Source: Verrucomicrobiia bacterium
GTDB lineage: Bacteria > Verrucomicrobiota > Verrucomicrobiia > Verrucomicrobiales > Akkermansiaceae
Reading direction: 5' to 3'
NCBI GenBank assembly: GCA_030431475.1
Contig: JAUIJD010000023.1
Coordinates: 1-64,000 of the forward strand
DNA: 64,000 bases
Positions within the stretch are counted from its first letter, which is position 1. Every line of letters begins with the position of its first letter. Position numbers and translations under genes: made by a program. Shown in pieces: positions 46,767 to 59,613 of the stretch. Below the pieces are notes generated by a model. It was not told the origin of the DNA, did no database searches, and was given only the letters and a program-made list of their open reading frames with translations.

Positions 46767-47783
46767 TCACCGCCACATCTCGCAGCCGTGGGCGGCGAAT
46801 CCCGCCCCGAAGGCCGTCAGCCACCACCGCGAATCACCGTTGGGTGCCGCGAGAGCCTTCTCCAGTGCAAACAGCACCGATGGGCTGCTCATGTTGCCGC
46901 ATTCGGCCAGCACTTCGCGGGTCTCGGCAAGTCGGTGTGGCAGCACCCCCTCCAGCGACTCGATCACATCCCGGCCCCCGGAGTGGGCGAGGACCCGGTC
47001 GGGGGCTTGCTCGAGCGACTGATAGAGTTCCCGCACCGCCTCGGCGGCGAGACCGGGAACCGCCCGGTCGAGCTGGTTGCGCAACTTCCCGCCGGCGTTC
47101 ACGAAGCGGATCTTCTCGCGCTGCTCGGGCCGGTGGACGGTCGAGAAATTCCCGGCCCGCCATTTGCCATCCTCCGCATCCCCCGACCACACCGCCGCCG
47201 CTGCGCCGTCTCCGAAGAGACAGAGCGAGATCAGCACTCCTGGATCGTCGTCGGCGAAGAAGGCCGCCGAGCAGACCTCAACCGCCACGGTCGCGACCCT
47301 GAGTCCCGAGGCCACCAGGCCCTCGGCCCCCCGCAGCATCGGAATCGCCGCCCCGCAGCCGAGGCCGACCAGGTCCTGCAGGTAGGCATCGGCACGCAGA
47401 CCGAGCAACTCCGCCACGTGACTGGTGATGCCCGGACACAGGTAACCGGTGCAGGTGCAGATCAGCAGTGCGTCGAGATCACCGGGCGTCAGGGACGCCT
47501 TCTCCAGCGCCGGCGCCAGCGCGGCCGCGGCGAGCCGCGGTGCCTCCCGTTCGAAGAACTCGTTCAACTCCTGGGGACCCCGTCCGATGACCGGCGCGAT
47601 CTCCGGCAGACAGAAGTGCCGGGCCCCGATGCCCGACGCCCCGTTTGCCAGTACCTTCTCCAACAAAACCGCCGAACCCGGCCGCAGTTCCTCGAGAAGC
47701 CCCGCTTCCCGCAGGGCCTGCAGGCACTCGGGTTGGGTATAACGATGGGCCGGCAGAGCCGTGGCGATGGATTCCAGATACAT
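46767..47783 (-). CDS. Type III polyketide synthase (chalcone/stilbene synthase family)
   Basis: Cys region [20 protein letters not shown], His region [15 protein letters not shown], Asn region [16 protein letters not shown]. Confidence 0.9.
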   Translation of the reverse strand: MYLESIATALPAHRYTQPECLQALREAGLLEELRPGSAVLLEKVLANGASGIGARHFCLPEIAPVIGRGPQELNEFFEREAPRLAAAALAPALEKASLTPGDLDALLICTCTGYLCPGITSHVAELLGLRADAYLQDLVGLGCGAAIPMLRGAEGLVASGLRVATVAVEVCSAAFFADDDPGVLISLCLFGDGAAAAVWSGDAEDGKWRAGNFSTVHRPEQREKIRFVNAGGKLRNQLDRAVPGLAAEAVRELYQSLEQAPDRVLAHSGGRDVIESLEGVLPHRLAETREVLAECGNMSSPSVLFALEKALAAPNGDSRWWLTAFGAGFAAHGCEMWR

Positions 47784-47786
47784 GAT

Positions 47787-48803
47787 CTAACGAACGAGGG
47801 ATAGCAGTGGTCGGAACGGCAGAAACCCGCGCGTGGCGAACCACTCCAGCACCTGCTGACCGCGACCGTGGAGCAGGATTCGGTGGATCGCCATCGCATT
47901 CGACAAGCGCCGCCGGAAGCGCCGCCTCGCATGGCCGCGAACGACCGAAACCACCTCGGACCAGTCGCATCCCCCGTCACTCCACCGCTGCAGCGGCTCG
48001 AGCGCCATCTCCGCCGACTCCAGCGCCATGCTCATGCCGTTTCCCGTAAAAGGAGGAATCATCCCCGCCGCATCGCCGATCGCGCACAACCCCGGAATCT
48101 CCGCCTGCCATCCGAGCCTGAATCCCGCGACGCCGAGAAACGAAGATTCATCCCTCGCCGCCATCCTCATGCGCTCCGCCAGCCGCTCGTTGCCGCCCCG
48201 CCGGAGATATTCCAACAACAGGTCGCTGCCCTCGCCGCACAACGAGCGCTCCACGCGGAACAAGCCGCAGGCGTTGACCCGTCCGTCCCCGACCGGTGTC
48301 AGCCCGAGATAGCCGTTCCCGCCGAGATGCATCTCCAGCCCACGGCTCATCGGAAAATCCTCGAGGTGAAGTTTCAGGCCAATCCACGGACCCTTGCGGG
48401 GCAACCGCCCCCCGGCCCACACCACGCCGGGTTCGGGATCCCGGGATCGCCTCGATCCCTCCCGAACCTGCCCTCCCTTTCGCCGCAAGCGCGACGCGAG
48501 CCGCTCATCGAGGCGGTGACGGGAGATCCCGAGCGCCGGCACCGGCAGTTCGTCCTCGAGAATCTTCCGGCCGGCACGGTACCACACCACCGAACGATGC
48601 CGCTCGGCTTCCGCCAGATCCTCCGCGAGATCCAGCGCCTCGAGCGTGCCCGGGCCGACCCCGGAGATGAACTCGCCGCAGACGCGGTGCCGGGGATACT
48701 TCGCCGCCTCGTGGAGCGTCACCGGCACCTCCCGTTGACGCAGTCCGAGACCGAGTGCCAGGCCTGCGAGCCCTCCTCCGGCGATGGTGATTTCGCGCTT
48801 CAA
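47787..48803 (-). CDS. NAD(P)/FAD-dependent oxidoreductase (geranylgeranyl reductase-like)
   Basis: ITIAGGGLAGLALGLGLRQREVPVTLHEA, CGEFISGVGPGTLEALD, LCAIGDAAGMIPPFTGNGMSMALESAEMA. Confidence 0.88.
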   Translation of the reverse strand: MKREITIAGGGLAGLALGLGLRQREVPVTLHEAAKYPRHRVCGEFISGVGPGTLEALDLAEDLAEAERHRSVVWYRAGRKILEDELPVPALGISRHRLDERLASRLRRKGGQVREGSRRSRDPEPGVVWAGGRLPRKGPWIGLKLHLEDFPMSRGLEMHLGGNGYLGLTPVGDGRVNACGLFRVERSLCGEGSDLLLEYLRRGGNERLAERMRMAARDESSFLGVAGFRLGWQAEIPGLCAIGDAAGMIPPFTGNGMSMALESAEMALEPLQRWSDGGCDWSEVVSVVRGHARRRFRRRLSNAMAIHRILLHGRGQQVLEWFATRGFLPFRPLLSLVR

Positions 48804-48815
48804 GGCCGCATCCTA

Positions 48816-49472
48816 TCACCGGCCGCCGCTTGCGCCACCTCGATCGTCGAGGCGCACCGCCGACCACCTCAACCCACCCCGGAAATCGATCGACTCCGAG
48901 ATCCGCCAGCGGTCGGGATCCAGCCCCAGACGCTCGCCGAGCTCACCCCGGACAAATCCGGCGCGGATGCTGACCGGCATGTCGTGGCGGGTCACCCGGC
49001 TCACAAAGGGAAGCATCAATCCACCGAGTCCCAGCGCCAGCCGGGACCGCCACGGCTCCACCACCACCACGCCGCCGAAGCGCACCATCCGCGCCCCCAG
49101 CCGCCGGAGCGCCTCTCCTTCGAAGTGATGCAGGAAAAGGTTGGCCACCAGCACCCCGCCCTCGGACTCGTCCTCGAACACGTCCCCGCGTTGCCAAGAC
49201 ACCTGCTCCGGCAAGCCCTCGGGCCGGGCCACCCGGTCGACCCCGGTCGCGGGCCCGAACCCGGCGAGCCGGCACAGCAGGTCCCCGGAGCCGGCACCCC
49301 ATTCGACGATCCCGGATGCCGCCAGGCGGCCCAGGGACTTCACCCGCCGCCGGATCCAGCGCTCGTTGCCCATCAATGCGTTGATCCGCCTCAGATCGAC
49401 CCGGCTCGCCCTCGCCGCCGGGTCCTCCGGCGGCAGCTCATCGAGAATCTCCGGCTCCACCACCCGCTGCAT
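48816..49472 (-). CDS. Class I SAM-dependent methyltransferase
   Basis: IVEWGAGSGDLLCRLAGFGPATGVDRV, LVANLFLHHFEGEALRRLGARM; tightly packed with oxidoreductase. Confidence 0.8.
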   Translation of the reverse strand: MQRVVEPEILDELPPEDPAARASRVDLRRINALMGNERWIRRRVKSLGRLAASGIVEWGAGSGDLLCRLAGFGPATGVDRVARPEGLPEQVSWQRGDVFEDESEGGVLVANLFLHHFEGEALRRLGARMVRFGGVVVVEPWRSRLALGLGGLMLPFVSRVTRHDMPVSIRAGFVRGELGERLGLDPDRWRISESIDFRGGLRWSAVRLDDRGGASGGR

Positions 49473-49519
49473 GCCACCACCTTCGGTCGCCGGCCCGGTC
49501 GCGCAAGCCCGCTCGACGA

Positions 49520-49984
49520 TCAACCCTCGCCCGGGGGGAAGATGACCGCCACGCGCTCGATCCCGCGCCCCGTGAACTCCTTCCAGTAGTTCTTCTCGAT
49601 CTCCGAGGTGCGACTCCGCCGATCGTCCTCGCTGAGCTTCTCCCACGCCTCTTTCCCGATGGACCGCTGCAGATCGCGATCGGCGAGCCGGATCACCAGC
49701 TCCTCCCAGAAGTTCTCGTTACGGAACTCGTCGTAGCATTCGGAAAAGAAGGCCTCGTCGGCGAATTCCCGGCTGACCACGTGCCGCTGCCGCTCCTCAT
49801 CCCAGGTGATCGCCTCGCCGAAGCCGGCGACCTTCGCCTTGCCCAGAATCTTGTCCTCCAGCGCCTCGAATGCCGCCACACCCTGGTCGGAACCCGGACG
49901 ACGGTTCCAGCTGGCGACGTTCGCCGCCAGCGAGAGCATCTCGATCAGCGTCGCCAGTTCATCCTCGGTAAAGCGCAGGTGCAC
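49520..49984 (-). CDS. Hypothetical protein
   Basis: MHLRFTEDELATLIEMLSLAANVASWNRRPGSDQGVAAFEALEDKILG... Confidence 0.65.
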   Translation of the reverse strand: MHLRFTEDELATLIEMLSLAANVASWNRRPGSDQGVAAFEALEDKILGKAKVAGFGEAITWDEERQRHVVSREFADEAFFSECYDEFRNENFWEELVIRLADRDLQRSIGKEAWEKLSEDDRRSRTSEIEKNYWKEFTGRGIERVAVIFPPGEG

Positions 49985-50006
49985 GGCGAAGTCGGGAATA
50001 TGGCGA

Positions 50007-50183
50007 GCGACTTTTCAAGTCGCGAAATGGGGAGAGCGGGTTTGAAACCCGCCGCATCCACCCCGCAAGCACCCCGTCGGCCCCGCCGCGAGCACGACAC
50101 CCGCGCAGCCGTCCTGCGTGATGGGGCCGGGGTTGATGCGGCCGGGGTTGAGGCAGCGACTTTCAAAGTCGCTCTCCCCATTT
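50007..50183. repeat. Composite palindromic element abutting the clpB stop
   Basis: GCGACTTTTCAAGTCGC; AAATGGGGAGAGCGGGTTTGAAACCCGC; opposite end (reverse complement) AAATGGGGAGAGCGACTTTGAAAGTCGCTGCC. Confidence 0.75.
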
Positions 50184-50184
50184 C

Positions 50185-52758
<2,574 letters not shown>

Positions 52759-52934
52759 GATGGTAGTTATTCTGGAGTGTATTGGAGCAGGCAAGCGAGC
52801 GCCAACCGCTCCTTGCCGGTTTCTGCGCTTTGGATGCCATAGCAGGCACTTTATTCAAACTTTTTGTGCATTCTCTTGTTTATGTTCTGAAGACTCTCCG
52901 GCTTGGGTGTCACCGAAAGTGGGCCGCACGCGGT

Positions 52935-53007
52935 GTGGCCGGGCCTTCCAGGCCCGTAGCCGGGTTTCTGTCCGGGTCTTGGCGACGGGGCTGGAAGCCC
53001 CGGCCAC
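52935..53007. repeat. Inverted repeat between clpB and deoB
   Basis: GTGGCCGGGCCTTCCAGGCCCG ... ACGGGGCTGGAAGCCCCGGCCAC. Confidence 0.7.
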
Positions 53008-53101
53008 GGCAGGGGCCTCCGCCGCGCCGCATGACAGTGCCACCGGCTTCATGGGTGACCTTCCAGCTCGCCCTGCGGCCTCCGGCATGGACAATCCCCT
53101 C

Positions 53102-54256
53102 ATGACCCGCGCCCTGTGCATCGTCCTCGACTCGGTCGGATGCGGCCACGCGCCCGACGCCGCGGAATTCGGCGACGCCGGCGCCGACACCCTCGGGCAC
53201 CTGTTCGAGCGCGTGCCGGGATTCGCCCTGCCGGCTCTTTCCAGCCTCGGGCTTCACGAGATCCTCCGGGAGCTGCACGTCGAGTTTCCCCTGCCTTCTC
53301 CGCTGCTGCTCGAGGGGGCGGCCCATGCCCACCTCACCGAGCGCTCACCGGGAAAGGACACGACCACCGGCCACTGGGAACTGATGGGCGCCCCGCTGGA
53401 ATCCGCGCTCCGGACCTTCGAGCGTTTCCCCGACGATCTGGTCGCCGGACTGGAAACCCTCGCCGGCACCTCGTTCCTCGGCAACGAGGCCGCCTCCGGC
53501 ACCGAGATCATCGCCCGGCTGGGCGAGGAGCACGTCCGCACCGGCAAGCCGATTCTCTACACCAGCGCCGACTCCGTGCTGCAGATCGCCGCCCACGAGG
53601 ACCCGGACATCTTCGGGCTGGAGCGTCTCCTGAAGCTTTGCCACGACGCCCGCCGACTGCTGGATGAACGCAAGATCCGCATCGGCCGCGTCATCGCCAG
53701 GCCCTTCGTCGGTGCCTCTCCGGAGGACTTCGAACGCACGCCCAACCGCCACGACGAATCGCTCACCCCGCCGCCGACCGTTCTCAACCGCCTTCAGGAC
53801 TCGGGCGTCGAGACCCTCGGCGTCGGCAAGATTTCCGACATCTTCGCCGGCTCCGGCATCCGCGAGTCCCACCCGACGAAGTCCAACACCGACGGCATGG
53901 CGACCATCGAGCGCCTGTGGGCGGAGAAACGCGAGACGCCCCATCTGGTCTTCGCCAACCTCGTCGACTTCGACATGCTCTACGGACACCGGCGCGATCC
54001 CGGGGGCTACGCGACCGCACTGATCGAGTTCGACCGCTGGCTGGGGGGCTTTCTTGCCCGATTCGACGCGCCCGACCTGCTCCTGATCACGGCCGACCAC
54101 GGCAACGACCCCTACCATCACGGCACCGACCACACCCGCGAGCGGGTGCCCCTCCTCACCCTCAACGCCCCGGCGAACGAAGTCACCGACGGCGACTTCG
54201 GCCTCGTCGCCCGACTTCTCGCCCGGCATTTCGAGGATCGCCGGGAGCGACGATGA
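53102..54256 (+). CDS. deoB: Phosphopentomutase
   Basis: CIVLDSVGCGHAPDAAEFGDAGADTLGHL, SPGKDTTTGHWELMG, LYTSADSVLQIAAHE, ITADHGNDPYHHGTDHTRERVPLL. Confidence 0.95.
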   Translation: MTRALCIVLDSVGCGHAPDAAEFGDAGADTLGHLFERVPGFALPALSSLGLHEILRELHVEFPLPSPLLLEGAAHAHLTERSPGKDTTTGHWELMGAPLESALRTFERFPDDLVAGLETLAGTSFLGNEAASGTEIIARLGEEHVRTGKPILYTSADSVLQIAAHEDPDIFGLERLLKLCHDARRLLDERKIRIGRVIARPFVGASPEDFERTPNRHDESLTPPPTVLNRLQDSGVETLGVGKISDIFAGSGIRESHPTKSNTDGMATIERLWAEKRETPHLVFANLVDFDMLYGHRRDPGGYATALIEFDRWLGGFLARFDAPDLLLITADHGNDPYHHGTDHTRERVPLLTLNAPANEVTDGDFGLVARLLARHFEDRRERR

Positions 54257-54340
54257 CAAGATCGGGACGCCGCCCACCGAATGCCTGTCCTTCAGGATGC
54301 CCCTCCACATCTGATACCGCGAGAACACCCCACCGGCCCC

Positions 54341-55579
54341 ATGAAGCCCCACATCCCCACCCTCATCAGTCGCAAGCGCGACGGCGAAGCCCTTCATCCC
54401 GACGAGATCCGGGCGCTGGTCGACGGCTACGTCGCGGGCGACGTGCCCGACTACCAGATGTCGGCCTTCGCCATGGCCGTTTTCTTCAAGGGCATGACCG
54501 CCGCCGAGACCGCGGCCCTCACGCGCTCGATGCTCGAGAGCGGCGATGTCTTCCAGCACCCGGCCGGGCCGCCGATCGTCGACAAGCACTCCACCGGCGG
54601 GATCGGCGACAAGGTCTCGCTCATCCTCGCGCCCCTGGTCGCGGCTGCCGGATGCCGCGTCCCCATGGTCTCGGGACGCGGGCTCGGCATCACCGGCGGC
54701 ACCCTCGACAAGCTTGAGTCCATCCCGGGGTTCGGCGTGAACGTCGACCTCGACCAGGCCGCCGCGCAGATCGCGGACCTGGGCGTGGTGATGATGGGGC
54801 AGACCGAACGCTTCTGCCCGGCCGACAAGAAGCTCTACGCCCTTCGCGACGTCACCGGCACGGTGGCTTCCATCCCGCTCATCACGGCTTCGATCATGTC
54901 CAAGAAGCTCGCCGAATCCCTCGACCGTCTGGTGCTGGACGTGAAGTACGGCAGCGGAGCCTTCATGAAGACCGAGAAAGACGCCCGCACCCTCGCCGAT
55001 GCCATGATCGCCGTCGGCCAGGAGATGGGAGTCGAGGTTCACGCACTTCTCAATCCGATGTCCGAGCCGCTGGGCCGGGCGGTGGGCAACGCCCTCGAGG
55101 TGATCGAATCGATCGAGTGCCTCGAAGGCGGCGGCCCCGCCGACCTCCGTTCGCTCGTGCTCGACCTCGCCGAGGTGATCGTCGACATCGACCGGCCCGC
55201 GCTCGAGAAGCTACTCGACGATGGCACGGCCAGGGAACGCTTCGACGGGCTGGTGGCCGCCCAGGGCGGCGACCCGGCCGCCCTCCCGAAACTCGGCGAG
55301 ATTCATGCCGCGCCGGTCGTCTGCGAGGTCCTCGCCGAAGACACCGGCACCATCGCCTCGGCCGATGCCGGACTGCTCGGTCAGGCGGCCCTGCAGCTCG
55401 GTGCCGGACGGGCCCGGGCCACCGACGGGGTCGACCCCCGGGTCGGCTTCGACCGCCTGGTGAAGGTCGGCGAACCGATTCATCAGGGCGAGCCGCTCCT
55501 CCGCATTCATGCCGCCGGCAAGGTCGATGCCGAGATGGCGGAAGCCCTCGTCGACCAGGCCATCCGGATCGAGGCATGA
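54341..55579 (+). CDS. deoA: Thymidine / pyrimidine-nucleoside phosphorylase
   Basis: DKHSTGGIGDKVSLILAPLVAA, SGRGLGITGGTLDKLESIPG, LDVKYGSGAFMK. Confidence 0.95.
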   Translation: MKPHIPTLISRKRDGEALHPDEIRALVDGYVAGDVPDYQMSAFAMAVFFKGMTAAETAALTRSMLESGDVFQHPAGPPIVDKHSTGGIGDKVSLILAPLVAAAGCRVPMVSGRGLGITGGTLDKLESIPGFGVNVDLDQAAAQIADLGVVMMGQTERFCPADKKLYALRDVTGTVASIPLITASIMSKKLAESLDRLVLDVKYGSGAFMKTEKDARTLADAMIAVGQEMGVEVHALLNPMSEPLGRAVGNALEVIESIECLEGGGPADLRSLVLDLAEVIVDIDRPALEKLLDDGTARERFDGLVAAQGGDPAALPKLGEIHAAPVVCEVLAEDTGTIASADAGLLGQAALQLGAGRARATDGVDPRVGFDRLVKVGEPIHQGEPLLRIHAAGKVDAEMAEALVDQAIRIEA

Positions 55580-56379
55580 GCCGCCGCACCGTCCATCCCG
55601 CCGTCCGCATCGGTGCCGCGCTGCTGCTCGGGGTGCCGATCGTCTTCGTCATCGTCAACAGCCTCCGCTCGCAGCGCGCTCCCACTTCCCCGCGGATGGA
55701 GGAAATGCGCGAGATCGCCGAGATCGACGCCGAACGGAAAGCCCAGAAACGCGATGCCGAACTGGTCCGCCGCCTGATCGAGGAAGATCTCGACGAGCGG
55801 CGATTCCGGTTCGGCACGGTCATGTTCGCGGCCTCGGGCAAGCGGGTCCTGCCCCTCGATCCGGATCGGGCCGCCCACCGGCGCGTCCTCGACGCCATCG
55901 ACGACTCCCTCGCCCGCGCCACCGAGATCCTCGGGCGGGAAGACTCGCCGGTGAGGGAGCACCGGCGCATCAACGAGGTCTCCCGACACTTCGAGGACGC
56001 CCTCCGGCTCGATCTCAATGCCGCTGACGGCCTGAGCTGCGACATTCCCACGACGCGGGATGGCGATCGCCAGCGCAGCGGCTACCCCGACCTGCGCGTG
56101 GTCGACGAGGCCACCGGCACCGTCTTCTACCTCGACCCGAAGCTCGTCGAGAACGGCTCGTGGGACAGCAGCTTCCGCACCTTCTACTTCGAGCCGAAGG
56201 ACGAGAACCTCAAGATCAACGACGACGCCGTGCACCTGCTGGTCGGCATCGGCCACGACGGCAACAACCGGGCCTGGAGCTTCGGCCCGTGGAAGCTCGT
56301 CGACCTGTCCACCCTCACGCTGCGCCTCAAGCCGGAGTTCCAGGCCTCCAACCGGGATCTCTACCCGGCGGCGCCGTAG
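55576..56379 (+). CDS. Membrane-anchored protein of unknown function; possible PD-(D/E)xK nuclease-like core
   Basis: ATGA overlap with deoA; one TM; GYPDLRVVDEATGTVFYLDPKLVENG. Confidence 0.6.
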   Translation: MSRRTVHPAVRIGAALLLGVPIVFVIVNSLRSQRAPTSPRMEEMREIAEIDAERKAQKRDAELVRRLIEEDLDERRFRFGTVMFAASGKRVLPLDPDRAAHRRVLDAIDDSLARATEILGREDSPVREHRRINEVSRHFEDALRLDLNAADGLSCDIPTTRDGDRQRSGYPDLRVVDEATGTVFYLDPKLVENGSWDSSFRTFYFEPKDENLKINDDAVHLLVGIGHDGNNRAWSFGPWKLVDLSTLTLRLKPEFQASNRDLYPAAP

Positions 56380-56381
56380 GC

Positions 56382-56559
56382 GGAGCGCCGATTATGAAAT
56401 CGGCAGGCTGATGGACAGAAATCAGGGAAGCCAATGCGCCGCCCGACAGCATCGACAGCAGACGCATTCGCTTGCGTCGAGGCTTGCCCCGACAGGATGC
56501 CTTCGCCGGCGCTTTCGTGCATCCTCTCACGGGTATGCCGATTTCATCATCGGCGCTCC
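56382..56559. repeat. Inverted-repeat element with GGAGCGCCGAT..ATCGGCA ends
   Basis: 24-bp ends GGAGCGCCGATTATGAAATCGGCA and (reverse complement) GGAGCGCCGATGATGAAATCGGCA. Confidence 0.8.
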
Positions 56560-56566
56560 AGTCCCA

Positions 56567-58057
56567 TCAATAGCGCCGCCACGCCGCCGGCACGAAAAGC
56601 ACCAGGATGGCGAACAGTTCGAGCCTGCCGAGGATCATCAACCCGGAAAGAAACACCAGGGTCGGTTCCCGCAGGAACGAAAAGTTGTCGGTGGGACCGA
56701 GCTCGCCGAATCCCGGTCCGATGTTCGAAAGGGTCGCCAGCACCGCCGCCAGGCACGTCTCGAGCTTGATGCCGTGCCCGGCCTCGAAGATCCCGACGAC
56801 CACCGATCCGAGCGCGATGATGAGCAGGTAAAGGGCCACGAAAGAGGTGGTGCGGGCGCGGGCCTCGCCATCGATGGGATTGCCGTTGACCACCAAGCGG
56901 AAGACCTGGTTCGGACGGAAGGCGCGGATGATCTCGTGGGCCGACGATTTCAGGAAGACCACCAGGCGGCTGATCTTCATGCCCCCGGCCGTTGATCCCG
57001 AGCAGCCCCCGATCACCATCAGGATGGCCAGAAGCGCCTGGCACCAGGCCGGCCAGAGTTCGTAGTCGGCGGTGCCGAAGCCGGTGGTCGAGGCGATCGA
57101 AACCACCACGAACCAGCCCTCCCGGAGCGCCCCGGCGAAACCGGTCGAGTAGCGCGCGTCGAGCGCAAGCCCGGCGGCGATGCCCACCGCCACCACGGCG
57201 CAGATCCCGACGAACCACCGGGCGTCGTCCTCATCCTTCAGGCGTCCCCAGCGGCGATTCATGATCACCGCATAGATCAGGAAATTCAGGCTGCACACGA
57301 CCATGAACAGGCTCACCCACAGCTCGATCGCCCAGCCGTTCCCCCAGTCGGAATAGTAACCGAGGCTCGCGTTGTGGGGACTGAAACCACCGGTCGAGAC
57401 GGTGGTCATCGCATGCGACACCGCGTTGTACCAGCTCAGCCCGAAGGCCTTCAGCCCCAGCAGGCAGAGCAGGCTGATGCCCAGGTAGATCCTGAGCAGG
57501 GTCATCGCCGTGTCACGGATCCGCGCCGTCGAGGCCTCCCCGGCCTGGAAGGACGACTCGTTGCGGAACAGGGACTTCGAGCCGACCCCCAGATACGACA
57601 GCACCGCGACGAACAGCACCAGGATCCCGATGCCCCCGAGCCACTGCGTCACGGCCCGCCACAGCAGCAGGCCGCGGGGCCAGGTGCCGAGGTCGCCGAT
57701 CACCGTCGAGCCGGTGGTGGTGAAACCGGAGGCCGATTCGAAGATCGCCTGCGGCCAGCTCAAGTACGGCGGACACAGGACATAGGGCAGCGAGCCGAAC
57801 GCGGCCGCCAGGACCCACCCGAGGCCGACGATCACCACCCCTTCGCGACGCGGGATGCGGTCGATCTTTCCGAGCCCGGCGAGCATCAGGATCCCGCCGG
57901 CCAGCACGGTGATGCCGGCGGCGGTGAACAGCGCGGCGACGGCTTCACCCTCGGCGGCCACGCCATCCAGCTTGGAGAACAGCGCACAGACCGACATCGA
58001 AACGCTGAGCAGCAGCAACAGCAGACCGAGGACTTTCGACAGGATCCGGAAGTTCAT
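56567..58057 (-). CDS. trkH: TrkH-family potassium uptake protein
   Basis: Multi-TM with SASGFTTTGSTV, GGIGILVLFVAVL, SHAMTTVSTGGFSPHNAS, IGGCSGSTAGGMKISR. Confidence 0.93.
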   Translation of the reverse strand: MNFRILSKVLGLLLLLLSVSMSVCALFSKLDGVAAEGEAVAALFTAAGITVLAGGILMLAGLGKIDRIPRREGVVIVGLGWVLAAAFGSLPYVLCPPYLSWPQAIFESASGFTTTGSTVIGDLGTWPRGLLLWRAVTQWLGGIGILVLFVAVLSYLGVGSKSLFRNESSFQAGEASTARIRDTAMTLLRIYLGISLLCLLGLKAFGLSWYNAVSHAMTTVSTGGFSPHNASLGYYSDWGNGWAIELWVSLFMVVCSLNFLIYAVIMNRRWGRLKDEDDARWFVGICAVVAVGIAAGLALDARYSTGFAGALREGWFVVVSIASTTGFGTADYELWPAWCQALLAILMVIGGCSGSTAGGMKISRLVVFLKSSAHEIIRAFRPNQVFRLVVNGNPIDGEARARTTSFVALYLLIIALGSVVVGIFEAGHGIKLETCLAAVLATLSNIGPGFGELGPTDNFSFLREPTLVFLSGLMILGRLELFAILVLFVPAAWRRY

Positions 58058-58077
58058 GCACGGAGGAGGAGCGGGCG

Positions 58078-59424
58078 TCAGGCGAGCAGTTTCACGAAGG
58101 CCTTGCGCGCCTTGGGCGAGACCACGGCGTAGATGTGGTCGCCGGCCTGCAGGACGTCGTCGGGCCCCGGCACGTCGGCATGGGTCGCATGCAGCAGTCC
58201 GACCAGCACGCAGCCTTCCGGCCACTCGACCTCCTTGACCATGTGACCCGCGGCGATCGATCCCTTGTTCACCCGCATCTCGAGGATCTCCGCACCCGAC
58301 AGGCGCTTGACCAGATGGAAGCGGTCCGAGGTGATGAAGCGCTCGATCTCCCGCCGCGTCGCATCGCGGGGGCTGACGGCGGCCTGGATCCCGAAATGCT
58401 TGCCCGACGAGCTGATCGCCTCGGCGTAGTCGGCACGGTGAATGAGGGTGAGGCAGGTCCGGGCCCCGAGCGTGTGCGCCTGCAGGCAGGTCATCACGTT
58501 GTCCTCGTCGCTGCTGCTGGTGGCGACGAAGAAATCGACGCCGTCGATCTGCTCCTCGCGCAGCTCGGCCACCACGGTGGCATCGGCCTGGATGACGGTC
58601 GTGTTCGAGAGCCGGTCGACCAGGCCGCGGCAGATCTCCTCGTCCTTCTCGAAGATCCGCACCTTGCAGTGGAAGCTCTCCAGCATCTGGGCCAGCGAGA
58701 ATCCGTATTCGCCGCCCCCGAAGATCACCACCCGCAGCGACTCGCGATCATCCTTCTTCTTCTGCAGGCGCTCGGCGAGCGCCTTCAGCTTCCGCGGTTC
58801 CCCGAAGATCGTGACCACGTCGCCGGCCTCGATCCCGGACTCCGCGGTCGGCACGAAATGGTCCGATCCCCGCGTGACCATCGCGATCCGGGTGCGCTCG
58901 GGCGCCTTCAGGTCCGCCAGCGTCCGCCCCACCGCGTCGGATTTCGGGTCGACCCGCACCTGCTGGAGTTCGATCCGCCCGCGGGCGATCTCCTCCACCA
59001 CGAGCGAATCCGGATTGCGGATGAACTTCGCCAGTTCGATCGCCGCCAGGCGCTCCGAGGAAAACAGGTGGTCCACGCCGAAGGTGCCCTTGAAGTCGAA
59101 CAACCACTCTTCCCGCTGAAGACTCGGATGGACGCGGCAGACGACCTGCTCCACCCCCATCTGCTTGGCCATGGACGAGCTGACCAGGTTGGCGGTGTTC
59201 GAACTGGTCAGGGCCAGGAACAACTCGCACTCGCCGACGTTGGCCTCGGCCAGCGCCTCGACGCTGGTGCCGTCGGACCCGACGACCTTGGCATCGATGC
59301 TCTGCTCGAGCTCCGCCGCCAGACGGGGATCCGATTCGATCACCGAAATGCTGTGCGACTCCTTCGAGAGCGAAGTGGCCAGGTGACGGCCGATCTCCCC
59401 GGCGCCGACGATGATGATGTTCAT
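58078..59424 (-). CDS. trkA: Trk system potassium transporter TrkA (two RCK_N/RCK_C pairs)
   Basis: MNIIIVGAGEIGRHLATSLSKESHSISVIESD and VVIFGGGEYGFSLAQMLE Rossmann domains; adjacent to trkH. Confidence 0.93.
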   Translation of the reverse strand: MNIIIVGAGEIGRHLATSLSKESHSISVIESDPRLAAELEQSIDAKVVGSDGTSVEALAEANVGECELFLALTSSNTANLVSSSMAKQMGVEQVVCRVHPSLQREEWLFDFKGTFGVDHLFSSERLAAIELAKFIRNPDSLVVEEIARGRIELQQVRVDPKSDAVGRTLADLKAPERTRIAMVTRGSDHFVPTAESGIEAGDVVTIFGEPRKLKALAERLQKKKDDRESLRVVIFGGGEYGFSLAQMLESFHCKVRIFEKDEEICRGLVDRLSNTTVIQADATVVAELREEQIDGVDFFVATSSSDEDNVMTCLQAHTLGARTCLTLIHRADYAEAISSSGKHFGIQAAVSPRDATRREIERFITSDRFHLVKRLSGAEILEMRVNKGSIAAGHMVKEVEWPEGCVLVGLLHATHADVPGPDDVLQAGDHIYAVVSPKARKAFVKLLA

Positions 59425-59613
59425 GTCAGATCAGTCGCGAACCCACGCCTCGGCGCCGCCCGCAACGTCATCACAACAGCACCGCCGCCTGCTTCTCCAG
59501 CCGAAAATCCGGGCCCGGGGACCCGCGACGAGGCGCTGCCCCCGATCTCGCGGGCCGGCCCCGGGAACACATTGCCCGGAGGTCGGGATGCCGACGCCGC
59601 GGCATCGATGCGC

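Noticed and set aside
52845-52915. Possible heat-shock (sigma-32 or CIRCE) promoter upstream of clpB
   Set aside because: No convincing TTAGCACTC inverted repeat or sigma-32 -35/-10 pair could be read; only a weak TTGAAT-like match.
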